From JBCBSP01 sp964561235 (GTDB lineage: Bacteria > Pseudomonadota > Alphaproteobacteria > Caulobacterales > Maricaulaceae), in the NCBI GenBank assembly GCA_964561235.1, contig CAZLOV010000034.1, forward strand, positions 1-18,600: a stretch of 18,600 bases of DNA. The letters are read 5' to 3'. The position numbers and the translations under genes are program-made. Below are positions 9,408-16,900 of this stretch, in pieces. Under the pieces are notes generated by a model. That model was not told where the DNA came from, made no database searches, and saw only the letters and a program-made list of their open reading frames with translations. Numbering within the stretch: the stretch's first letter is position 1; each line of letters opens with the position of its first letter.

Positions 9408-9878
9408 CTAGGCGGTGTCCGACTTGCCGCCTTCGATGAGGCGGGCTTCCGTATTCCCGTTGATGGCGATGCGCCGCGGCTTCTTCGCTTCGGGGATTTC
9501 GCGCTCGAGCCGGATCGAGAGCATGCCGTTCTCAAGCTTCGCCTCGCGCACCTGGACGTGATCGGCCAGGTGGAAGCGCCGCTCGAAGCCGCGCTCGGCG
9601 ATGCCGCGGTGCAGGAAGGTGCGCTCGGCGGCGTCATCCTCGATCGCGCGCTTGCCGGCCACGGCGAGCACGGAGTCCTCCACGGAGACCGTCAGTTCAG
9701 CCTCGGAGAAACCGGCGACGGCGAGCTCGATCTGGTATTCGTGCTCGCCCAGCTGTTCGATGTTGTATGGGGGGTATCCGGCCCCGGTCTCCAGCTTGCC
9801 GGCTGAGTCGATCAGATTGGCGAGCCGGTCGAAGCCGACGATGGTGCGGTAAAGCGGGCTGTAGTCAGTCGTACGCAC
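9408..9878 (-). CDS. small heat-shock protein, IbpA/Hsp20 family
   Basis: With a GTG start at 9878 this is a 156-residue alpha-crystallin-type chaperone that holds unfolding proteins in a refoldable state. The N-terminus (M/V)RTTDYSPLYRTIVGFDRL is the classic IbpA/HspA start. The alpha-crystallin domain runs from about residue 35 (PPYNIEQLGEHEYQIELAVA) to RIAING, including KLENGMLSIRLERE. A longer frame with ATG starts at 9911 or 9890 exists. I reject those because GGAGG lies 5 bases before the GTG at ideal distance, and because the GTG gives the family's normal first residues. The upstream leader forms a ROSE-type hairpin that sequesters this ribosome site, which predicts heat-induced translation. 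A terminator follows the gene. It is monocistronic. Confidence 0.94.
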   Translation of the reverse strand: MRTTDYSPLYRTIVGFDRLANLIDSAGKLETGAGYPPYNIEQLGEHEYQIELAVAGFSEAELTVSVEDSVLAVAGKRAIEDDAAERTFLHRGIAERGFERRFHLADHVQVREAKLENGMLSIRLEREIPEAKKPRRIAINGNTEARLIEGGKSDTA

Positions 9879-9880
9879 AT

Positions 9881-9899
9881 GATCCTCCATTGAGCGATC
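9881..9899 (-). promoter_or_regulatory. ROSE-like RNA thermometer, ribosome-site hairpin of the hsp20 leader
   Basis: On the minus strand the leader just before the GTG start reads GATC, a bulged G, CTC, loop AATG, then GAGGATC. This is a seven-pair hairpin that buries the GGAGG ribosome site and contains the TCGCT form of the UYGCU motif opposite AGGA with the bulged G. That arrangement is the hallmark of the final hairpin of ROSE elements, known to precede ibpA-like genes in alphaproteobacteria. The remaining leader (to about 9977) is GC-rich and could fold into the usual upstream hairpins, which I did not resolve. Confidence 0.75.
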
Positions 9900-9984
9900 G
9901 TTTCGGTTCACCGGCGGCGCTTCACCCCGTCAGGCGGCGAGACGTCCTCCGGCCGGGCCCCGTCTTCGGCGACCCGCGTTTTGA

Positions 9985-10012
9985 GTTAGGAACGCGCCCC
10001 GGCCCGCGCAAG
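9985..10012 (-). promoter_or_regulatory. possible heat-shock (RpoH-type) promoter of hsp20
   Basis: On the minus strand CTTG (10012-10009) is followed after 18 bases by CCTAAC (9990-9985). The CTTG -35 half resembles alphaproteobacterial RpoH promoters; the -10 half is only a partial match. Transcription from here would start near 9977 and give a leader of about 100 bases, in the usual range for ROSE elements. Confidence 0.4.
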
Positions 10013-10098
10013 ACAACGCGCGTGCGCGGTGGCTCATCCGGACCAATCGGGCTATCCAGTCTCCCGGACGCCTTGAGCCCCGGAGGGAGACCCGCGCC

Positions 10099-11058
10099 AT
10101 GACCCTGAAACTGAACGCCCTGCTCGCCGCCGCCGCCGCGCCGCTGCTTCTCGCCGCCTGCGGAAGCCCCGAGCCCGCCGCCGGCGAGACCGAAACCGCC
10201 AACGCCGACGTCCAGACCGGCGAAGCCGCCCCGGAGGCGCAAGCCGAGGCCCCGGAAGCCGCCGGTCCTGAAACCGGTTCGCTTGAATGGGCCGTGGCCG
10301 GCGACTGGCGCGGCGAAAGCGCCGCGCGCGACGAATGGCGCCATCCCGTTGAAACGCTGCGCTTCTTCGGCGTCGATCCGTCGACGACCGTCATCGAGAT
10401 CACTCCGGGCGGCGGCTGGTACACCCAGGTGCTCGCGCCCTGGATCAACGCCAACGGCGGAACCTATGTCGCCGCGCACTTCCCCACGGACAGCGAAGCC
10501 CGCCAGCGCGTGGTCGACAACTATCTCGCGCGCTTTTCCGGCGAACCCTATGGCGAGATCGAAATCGCCAGCTTCGGCCCGGACAGCGAACAGATCGTCG
10601 CGCCCGGCACGGCGGATTACGTGCTGACCTTCCGGAACACGCACGGCTGGCTGGGCGGCGGTTACGCCGAGAAGGCGTTCGCCGACTTCTACGCCGCGCT
10701 GAAGCCGGGCGGCGTGCTCGGTCTGGTGCAGCACCGCCTCCCGAGCACGGCGGAGCAGGATCCGCGCGCCGGGACAGGCTATGTCCAGCAGGACTATGTG
10801 ATCGCCATGGCGGAAGAAGCGGGTTTCGTCCTTGAGGAAGCCAGCGAAATCAACGCCAACCCCGCCGACACGGCCGACCATCCGTTCGGCGTCTGGACCC
10901 TTCAGCCCGTCGCGCGCACCTCGCCGTTCGGTGAAGATCCGGACCCGGAATTCGACCGCGCGCCGTATGACGCCATCGGCGAAAGCGACCGCATGACCTT
11001 GCGCTTCCGCAAGCCGGCGGAGACGGCGGCCCCGGCCGACGACGCCTCCGGTTCGTAG
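10099..11058 (+). CDS. predicted lipoprotein with class I methyltransferase-like fold
   Basis: This 319-residue protein has an export signal ending in a lipobox, LLLAAC, with Cys21 as the likely lipidated residue. An Ala/Glu/Pro-rich linker (about 22-60) follows, then a domain resembling the predicted methyltransferase family COG4798. The SAM-site-like loop VIEITPGGGWYTQVLAPW (about 98-115) is well preserved. Later blocks FRNTHGW, FYAALKPGGVLGLVQHR (about 198-214) and an AEEAGF helix are also as in class I methyltransferases. The second residue after Cys is Gly, so outer-membrane sorting is plausible. The ATG follows a GGAGGGAGA stretch. Its stop lies 2 bp from the convergent hisN stop. SAM is normally cytoplasmic, so the reaction of an exported member is unclear; the substrate is unknown. 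Confidence 0.87.
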   Translation: MTLKLNALLAAAAAPLLLAACGSPEPAAGETETANADVQTGEAAPEAQAEAPEAAGPETGSLEWAVAGDWRGESAARDEWRHPVETLRFFGVDPSTTVIEITPGGGWYTQVLAPWINANGGTYVAAHFPTDSEARQRVVDNYLARFSGEPYGEIEIASFGPDSEQIVAPGTADYVLTFRNTHGWLGGGYAEKAFADFYAALKPGGVLGLVQHRLPSTAEQDPRAGTGYVQQDYVIAMAEEAGFVLEEASEINANPADTADHPFGVWTLQPVARTSPFGEDPDPEFDRAPYDAIGESDRMTLRFRKPAETAAPADDASGS

Positions 11059-11060
11059 CC

Positions 11061-11876
11061 TTAGACGGCGGAGCCCAGCACGCGGAGCGTTTCCGCGTGC
11101 AGGGCTTCGCCGGCGGCCGCCACAACCGCGCCTGAGGCGGGGTCCTCTTCGCCGTTCCAGCCGGTAAAAACCCCGCCCGCTCCGCGCACGACCGGCGCCA
11201 GCGCGGCGCGGTCCCACAGCTTCAGCCCGCTTTCCACGACAAGATCGACGCCGCCAAGCGCCGTCATGGCGTAGGCGTAGGCGTCGAGACCGTACCGCGT
11301 CAGGCGCGCCCGCGCGCGCACCGCCTCGAACCGCATCCGCTCCTCGCCGGCGAACAGGTTCGGATCCGTCGTCGAAAGGATCGCCTCTTCCAGACGCGCA
11401 CGTCCGGAGACGCGCAAGGGCCGCCGCTCTCCGCCGCGCTCTATCCAGGCGTTGCGCGCGCCTTCGGCGTCAATGCCGAGAAAACGTTCATCCGTATACG
11501 GTTGGTCAATCACGGACAACGCCGGACGCCCGTCCTCGACAAGCGCGATCAACACGCACCAGGTCGGCAGGCCGGCGATGAACGCGCGCGTCCCGTCAAT
11601 CGGATCGATCACCCAGGTTCGCCCGCTGCGCCCCTCCTGCAGACCGCCTTCCTCGCCCACCACGCCGTCGTCGGGCCTGGCCTCCGCCAGCACGGCGCGT
11701 ATGGCGGCCTCGGTCTCCCGGTCGGCGGACGTAACGGGGTCGAAGGCCGCCCCGTCTGTAGCGCGCGCCTTGTCGGTCACGGCGGTCTGTGTGCGGAAGT
11801 GCTTCAGAGCCGGCGCACGGGCGGCGTCGGCGAGGCGGGCGACGAGTTCGAGATCAGAGGTCTGACGAGCGTTCAA
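11061..11876 (-). CDS. hisN: inositol monophosphatase-family phosphatase, probable histidinol-phosphatase
   Basis: This 271-residue protein has the metal-dependent phosphatase motifs of the inositol monophosphatase superfamily: VVGEEGG (72-78), WVIDPIDGTRAFIAGLP (88-103), GLDAYAYAMTALGGVDLVVE and the late KLWDRAAL. The RAFIAGLPTW variant and overall layout resemble HisN histidinol-phosphatases, which remove phosphate from histidinol phosphate in histidine synthesis. Inositol or other sugar phosphates cannot be excluded. The only plausible start is TTG at 11876, which overlaps the stop of the XRE regulator gene as TTGA, so translation is probably coupled to it. No other his gene is in the window. 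It converges on the lipoprotein gene with a 2-bp gap. Confidence 0.88.
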   Translation of the reverse strand: MNARQTSDLELVARLADAARAPALKHFRTQTAVTDKARATDGAAFDPVTSADRETEAAIRAVLAEARPDDGVVGEEGGLQEGRSGRTWVIDPIDGTRAFIAGLPTWCVLIALVEDGRPALSVIDQPYTDERFLGIDAEGARNAWIERGGERRPLRVSGRARLEEAILSTTDPNLFAGEERMRFEAVRARARLTRYGLDAYAYAMTALGGVDLVVESGLKLWDRAALAPVVRGAGGVFTGWNGEEDPASGAVVAAAGEALHAETLRVLGSAV

Positions 11877-12283
11877 GCCGTTTCCGGATCATCCGAACCG
11901 TCCTTGAAACGGGCGTCCGGATCGAGGGCCTTGGCCAGCTCGAGAAGCCGGCGGCGGGGCCGCTCGCCCAGCTTGTAGTACGCCCGGACCAGGTCGACGG
12001 TCTCTTTCTGCGACAGGATGTCGGGCGCAAGCTGTTCGCCCTCCCGGCCCGCGTTTTCCGTGCGGGTCGAGAGCCCTTCATAGAAGTACTGGACGGGCAC
12101 GTCGAGCGCTTCGGCAAGCTCGAAGAGACGGCTCGCGCTGACGCGGTTGGCGCCGCATTCGTATTTCTGCACCTGCTGGAACCGTATCCCGACGGATTCG
12201 GCGAGTTGCTGCTGGGTGAGCCCGAGAAGGCGGCGGCGGCGGCGCAATCGCTTGCCGACATGGTGATCGATTTCGTTGGTCAT
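11873..12283 (-). CDS. XRE-family HTH transcriptional regulator
   Basis: The 136-residue protein begins MTNEIDHHVGKRLRRRRRLL and carries a Cro/CI-type helix-turn-helix at about residues 11-66 (GLTQQQLAESVGIRFQQVQ, then YECGANRVSASRLFELAEAL). The C-terminal half (about 67-136) is charged, with a predicted helix VDLVRAYYKLGERPRRRLLELAKAL. No ligand domain is recognised. The frame extends 19 codons upstream to 12340, but the ATG at 12283 gives the standard family N-terminus. Its stop overlaps the hisN start by four bases, so the two form an operon with the regulator first. An inverted repeat 72 bp upstream could be its own operator. This kind of small XRE protein is common in alphaproteobacteria; its targets are unknown. 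Confidence 0.9.
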   Translation of the reverse strand: MTNEIDHHVGKRLRRRRRLLGLTQQQLAESVGIRFQQVQKYECGANRVSASRLFELAEALDVPVQYFYEGLSTRTENAGREGEQLAPDILSQKETVDLVRAYYKLGERPRRRLLELAKALDPDARFKDGSDDPETA

Positions 12284-12354
12284 CGCCAACACTCCCAAAT
12301 GTTTTGGCCGCCGCGGGCTCCGGGAGTCGCGCCGGTTCAATGCCCAAAAACTGT

Positions 12355-12370
12355 CCTGAACGGATTCAGG
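12355..12370. repeat. 6-bp inverted repeat upstream of the XRE gene, candidate operator with a GANTC site
   Basis: CCTGAA (12355-12360) and TTCAGG (12365-12370) flank CGGA. The right arm includes GATTC (12363-12367), a target for CcrM-type methylation. It lies in the 154-bp spacer between the XRE and amidohydrolase genes, next to an AT-rich stretch (about 12383-12412) likely to hold the XRE promoter. Confidence 0.4.
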
Positions 12371-12437
12371 GACGCCCTGCGGTTAAGCGCAGTTAATGAT
12401 TTAATTGTTACAGAAACGTGATGAGCGCGCCAAGCGC

Positions 12438-13409
12438 CTATTCGGCGGCTTCTGCGCCGTATTCAGGTGCGCCGACGAGCGCCTGCATCCACAGGCTCAG
12501 ACGACGCTTCAAGGCGGCGAACCCGGCTGCAGGCCGCACGCGCGCCTCATCCATGTAGAGCGCCCGGTTGATCTCGATCTGGAGCGCATGCACGCCCTCT
12601 TCCGGGCGCCCATAGTGTTCCGTCGTCCATCCGCCCGCGTACGGACGGTTGCGGACGACGGAAAAGCCGAAACGCCGAAGCGAGACTTCAGCGCGCATGA
12701 TCAGGCCGCGGTCGCAACTTGCGCCGAAGCGGTCGCCAAGAACGATGTCCGCCCCGCGCGCGCTTGCGGCGGGCATGGAATGGCAGTCGATGACGACCGC
12801 CTCTCCGAACCGGGACCGCACGGCGTCGATCTCGGCGCGCACGGCGTCGTGATACGGCCTGTAGAAGGTCTCGAGCCGCCGCTCCGCCTCGGCGAAGGGC
12901 AGCTTGCGCGCATAGAGCGGCCGGCCGTCCGCAGCGACGCGCGGCACCACGCCGAGGCCCGCGGCGGCGCGCGGGCTCAGCTGATCGGGATCGCCCGGGG
13001 GCGCATCGGCGAACATGGCCGGGTCGTACTCAAAAGGCGCCCGGTTGGGGTCGACGAAGGCGCGCGGAAAATGCGCCACGATCTGCGGCGCGCCGAGCTC
13101 GGGCGCCGCATCGGTGAGCCGGTCGACAAAGGCGTCCTCCGAGCGGCGCAGAAGCGCCAGCGGCGCATCGGTCTGGGAGAGCCAGCTCTCGCTGTAATCA
13201 GCGCCGGAGTGCGGACAGGTGAAGATGAAACGCGACGCGCACACCTGCGGCCGGCGCACGCTCACTGCGCGCGCCGAATCCGCATCGTCCGGAGGGGGCG
13301 TCTGAAACTTTGTCACTTTTCCATCTTCGGGCGCGCACTGCGCTGCGGTCAACGGGGCAAGGCGGCGCAAACTGTCGCCCCGGCGCCGCAAATGGGCGGG
13401 CTTGCTCAT
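12438..13409 (-). CDS. N-formylglutamate amidohydrolase family protein
   Basis: From the ATG at 13409 this is a 323-residue protein of the N-formylglutamate amidohydrolase family, zinc enzymes that release formate or cleave related N-acyl amino acids. Visible family blocks: FTCPHSGADY (about 63-72), FVDPNRAPFEYDP (about 118-130), RPYHDAV, VVIDCHSMPA (about 205-214) and the late EINRALYMDE. In several alphaproteobacteria such proteins have no proven histidine-degradation role, and no hut genes are seen here. The start is uncertain. A GTG at 13316 would give 292 residues, closer to the usual length, while the ATG at 13409 has a GGGGGA 12 bases upstream. The open frame upstream to 13541 overlaps cpdR antisense and is rejected. 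It is divergent from cpdR. Confidence 0.87.
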   Translation of the reverse strand: MSKPAHLRRRGDSLRRLAPLTAAQCAPEDGKVTKFQTPPPDDADSARAVSVRRPQVCASRFIFTCPHSGADYSESWLSQTDAPLALLRRSEDAFVDRLTDAAPELGAPQIVAHFPRAFVDPNRAPFEYDPAMFADAPPGDPDQLSPRAAAGLGVVPRVAADGRPLYARKLPFAEAERRLETFYRPYHDAVRAEIDAVRSRFGEAVVIDCHSMPAASARGADIVLGDRFGASCDRGLIMRAEVSLRRFGFSVVRNRPYAGGWTTEHYGRPEEGVHALQIEINRALYMDEARVRPAAGFAALKRRLSLWMQALVGAPEYGAEAAE

Positions 13410-13485
13410 CAGGGTGTTCAATCCCCCTTTACCGGCAAGGCCTAGACCTGATCCTATCGCTATGGATTCTCGGGGGAGCTGACCG
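13410..13485. promoter_or_regulatory. divergent promoter region of the amidohydrolase gene and cpdR
   Basis: Only 76 bp separate the two divergent starts if the amidohydrolase begins at 13409 (169 bp if at 13316). A GATTC (GANTC methylation) site lies at 13465-13469, 16 bases before the cpdR ATG. GGGGGAG at 13472-13478 is the likely cpdR ribosome site. No convincing -35/-10 pair or CtrA box was recognised. Confidence 0.4.
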
Positions 13486-13854
13486 ATGGCCCGCATTCTG
13501 CTGGCGGAAGACGACTCGTCGATGCGCGATTTTCTCGCCAAGGCGCTGAGCCGGGCGGGTCATGACGTGGAATCGGTTTCCGACGGCGAGGCCGGCCTCA
13601 CCGCGCTCGGCGAGCATCCCGGCGTCTACGACCTGTTGCTGACCGATATCGTCATGCCCGGCGTGGACGGCATCGAGCTGGCGCGCCGGGCGGCCGCGCT
13701 CGACCCCACGATGAAGATCATGTTCATCACCGGCTTCGCCGCCGTCGCCCTCAACGCCGGCTCGGCGGCTCCGAAAGACGCCAAGGTGCTCTCCAAGCCG
13801 TTCCATCTGCGCGAGCTGGTCGATGAAGTCGCCCGGGTGATGGACGCGGCCTGA
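13486..13854 (+). CDS. cpdR: CpdR-type single-domain response regulator
   Basis: This 122-residue stand-alone receiver domain closely resembles CpdR. In Caulobacter, unphosphorylated CpdR primes the ClpXP protease to degrade CtrA-pathway and other cell-cycle proteins, and the CckA-ChpT phosphorelay switches it off. Receiver residues are complete: acidic pair Glu8/Asp9/Asp10 (LLAEDDSSMRDFLAKAL), phospho-acceptor Asp54 in LLLTDIVMPGVDGIELARR, Thr82 in MFITGFAAVALN, and Lys104 in VLSKPFHLRELV. The LSKPFHL and ITGFAAVALN blocks are especially typical of CpdR rather than generic receivers. There is no output domain. The gene is monocistronic, ends in a strong terminator, and diverges from the amidohydrolase gene. 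Confidence 0.93.
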   Translation: MARILLAEDDSSMRDFLAKALSRAGHDVESVSDGEAGLTALGEHPGVYDLLLTDIVMPGVDGIELARRAAALDPTMKIMFITGFAAVALNAGSAAPKDAKVLSKPFHLRELVDEVARVMDAA

Positions 13855-13880
13855 GGCTTCGCCCCGGACGCTGGACGACA

Positions 13881-13913
13881 AACCGCCGTGCGCCGGCCGC
13901 ACGGCGGTTTTTT
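13881..13913 (+). terminator. strong intrinsic terminator of cpdR
   Basis: A perfect 12-bp stem (13881-13892 with 13898-13909), a 5-base loop, and six T at 13908-13913. It lies 26 bp after the cpdR stop. Confidence 0.9.
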
Positions 13914-13920
13914 CATGGAC

Positions 13921-13957
13921 CGCAAAAGAAAAGGGCCCGCTCCGGAGAGCGGGCCCT
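13921..13957 (-). terminator. intrinsic terminator of the TonB-dependent receptor gene
   Basis: A perfect 11-bp stem (13932-13942 with 13947-13957) with loop CGGA is followed on the minus strand by TTTCTTTTGCG. It lies 23 bp beyond the receptor stop. Stem and tail are nearly identical to the terminator at 17848-17883. Confidence 0.88.
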
Positions 13958-13980
13958 GAGGCTTCGTCCAGCAGGCTGGA

Positions 13981-16900
13981 TCAGAAGACCTTGGAGATGT
14001 TCATGAAGAACGTCCGGCCGTTGAGCGAGTAGCCCAGGCCGAACGGCGTGCCGGTTTCGCCGTCGCTGGGAATTGCGACGTCGCGCACCACCACGGTGTT
14101 CATCAGGTTCTGGACACCGCCGCGGATGCGCCAGGTGTCGTGCTGATAAACCGCCGTCAGGTCGTGCAGGGACACGTTCGGCAGATCGATGTACTCGGTG
14201 CAGCCCGAGCTGTCTTCGCCGCGGGCGTTGAGCGCCGGCACGCAGACATTGCCGCCGCCGAACGGGTTCAGCCCGTTGTCGGTGGCTTCACGGTACTGGT
14301 AGCGGTGCAGAACCGTGAAGTCGCCCCAGCTGAGCTGGTTGGTGATGTTGTACTGCAGCTCCGGGAAGCCGAACTCGCCGAGATTGTCGTTGAAGACGCC
14401 GTTGCCGCTCACGTCTTCCGCGTTCTCCAGCGACTGCGTGGCGCGGAACGTCACGCCAAGGCGAAGGTCATCGCCCATCGGCGACATGTACTGGCCGAGC
14501 TGCGGCAGGTCGGCGAGGTTCATGTTGAACTGCGCATTGTAGTCGATGCCGCGCGAGGTCAGGACGCCGAGATTGAACGAGGCTTCGTTGACGAAGGTCA
14601 GAAGGCCCGTATTCGGATCACGCTCCTGGAACTGGCAGAGATCGCCCTGGATGACGCCGTTGACCACAACCGCGTTCGGGTCGTTGAAGCAGTTGCCCAG
14701 GATCAGGCCCGAGCTGAGCTGACCGATCGAGTCTTCGACTTCGTATTCGAAGTAGTTGATCGACAGGCTCAGGTCGAACATGTCGAACCAGGGCTGCTGC
14801 AGGGTGGCCTTGGCGAAGAAGGCTTCCGAGGTTTCCGGGTTCACCGTCGTCGAGCCGCCATTGGCGAACAGCACCGAGAAGTTCTGGAACGAGCCTGACG
14901 GCGTGCCCAGACCGAACAGGCCGAGCGCCGAGGCGCCGGCGACGTCGAGCGGACCGGTGGGAAGCTGGACGCCGAGCTGTTCGCAGAGATCGATCACCGA
15001 CTGCTGACGCTCGTCCTGGGTCGCGTCGTAGAACACCACGCCGTCGGGAACTCCCGGCGGGTTGTTGGTGCCGTCGGCGGTCTCGAGCGTGTTGGTCGAG
15101 GGCAGGCACGGGTCCTGGCGCGTGAAGGCCTGGAAGGTCGTGCCGGTGCCGAACTGCTCGCCGGTGTCCGGCGCGCGGAACGACGTGCCGAAGCCCGCAG
15201 CGACGGAGAAGTAATCCACCGGCGCATACTCGCCCTTGATCTGGTAGGTCCACGCCGCGCCGAAGAACTGCTCTTCGGTGTAGCGCGTCGCCACGTCGAT
15301 CTGGAAGCGGTCGACGAACGGCTTGTTCTCGATCAGCGGGATGGAAAGCTCGAGGAAGCCTTCCCAGATGTTGCGCTCGCCGTTCGAGCCGACATCGGTG
15401 TTGCCCGAGGTGAAGGAGTTCGGCGTGGCCACGAGGCCGTCATTGACGGTCTCGATCTGGTCAAGCCGGTATTCCCAGCCGATCGCCGCCGACACGGTGC
15501 CGCCGAACGGGATGTCGTAGAGATCGCCCGAGGTGAAGCCCTGGAAGGTGAACTGGTTCACCAGCGTGGTCTGCAGGGCGTTGGCGAAGATGAAGTCGTT
15601 CGACGCCTGATCGGCGAAACGGCCCGTGGTGATGAATTGCGGGTCGAAGAAGTTGACCGGCGGGCACACCGTCGGAACGTCGAAGAACGAGCCCGTGCCC
15701 GGCTGGTCGCGCAGGTCGCACTGGAACGTGCCATTGGCGTCAACCGAGCCGAGGAGCACGGCGGCGACATTGTCGGTGCGCGGACGCCCGAAGATCGCCT
15801 GGGTGCCCCGCGAGCGGTGATAGAGAAGCGAGGTGTCGTAGGTCCAGTTCGACAGGCTGGAGCCGAACGCGCCGTCCAGGAAGGGCAGCTCGCCGCGAAG
15901 CCCGGTTACGCCGCGCACGACGGCGATGTTCTGGTCGACGGTTTCCTCAAGCAGGTTGACGATGATGCCGTCGGAGAACCCCGGATTGCCGAAGGTGTCT
16001 TCGGTGAAGTCGATCACGCCCTGGTTGAAGGCGACCGTTTGCAGGTCGCGCTCGGAGTAGTTGAACTCGAAATAGGCCTGCGGGGCCGTATACAGATCGA
16101 GATCATATTCGCCGGTCACGTAGAACGTGTACCGCTCGGTGTCCGGGATGACCGTCGCCAGCTGGTCCTGCGGGAACGAACGGGTCAGCGGCTGGTTGAT
16201 GTCGCCGAACGTGGTGGGATCGTTGAACGGAGGGCCCGCCAGGCGCGAGAAACCCGGGAAGCCGAAGTTCGTGGTGCCCGGGGTGACGACGATCGTGCCT
16301 TCCGAACCGAAGGTGATGAAGTCCGCAAGGAAGCTGGAGCAGCCGCGGAAGATCTCGCCGGTGTTCTCGTTGATCTCCAGCTCCGGGTCGCAGAGCAGGC
16401 CGTCAGGCAGCTGATCGGACTCGTTGATACGGCGGCGGTCCGCCCGCGTCACCGCGTTCTGCTTGTTGTACTCGAACGCCGCCGTCCAGCTGCCGCGGTC
16501 GCCCTGAACGCCCGTCGCCGCGGAGATGACCATCGAGCGGTCGTCGCCGACGAATTGCGACTGGGTGCGGAAGACGTCGACTTCAAGCCCGTCGATGTCG
16601 TCGCGCAGGATGTAGTTGATCACGCCCGCGATGGCGTCCGAGCCGTAGATCGAGGAGGCGCCGTCGAGCAGCACTTCAACGCGCTCGATGAGCGAGCCCG
16701 GGATCAGCGAGACGTCCGGGTTGGCCGGTGCGCCGCCGACGCCGATCGGACCGTAGCGGCGGCTGTTGACGAGAACCAGGTTCCGCGAGCGGCCCGTGAT
16801 CGAAGAGGCCAGACCGCGCAGCGACGGGGTGACCGCGCCGAAGGTCGTGAAGGCCTCGGTCGGCTGGACGACGGTCGACACCCCGAGGTCGGTCTGCTGA

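Noticed and set aside
9879..9911. ATG starts of hsp20 at 9911 and 9890
   Set aside because: They would place the strong GGAGG site inside the coding region and add residues that IbpA-like proteins lack.
12383..12405. CtrA box upstream of the XRE gene
   Set aside because: TTAA pairs are separated by 6 or 4 bases instead of the 7 of the CtrA consensus, so I do not annotate one.
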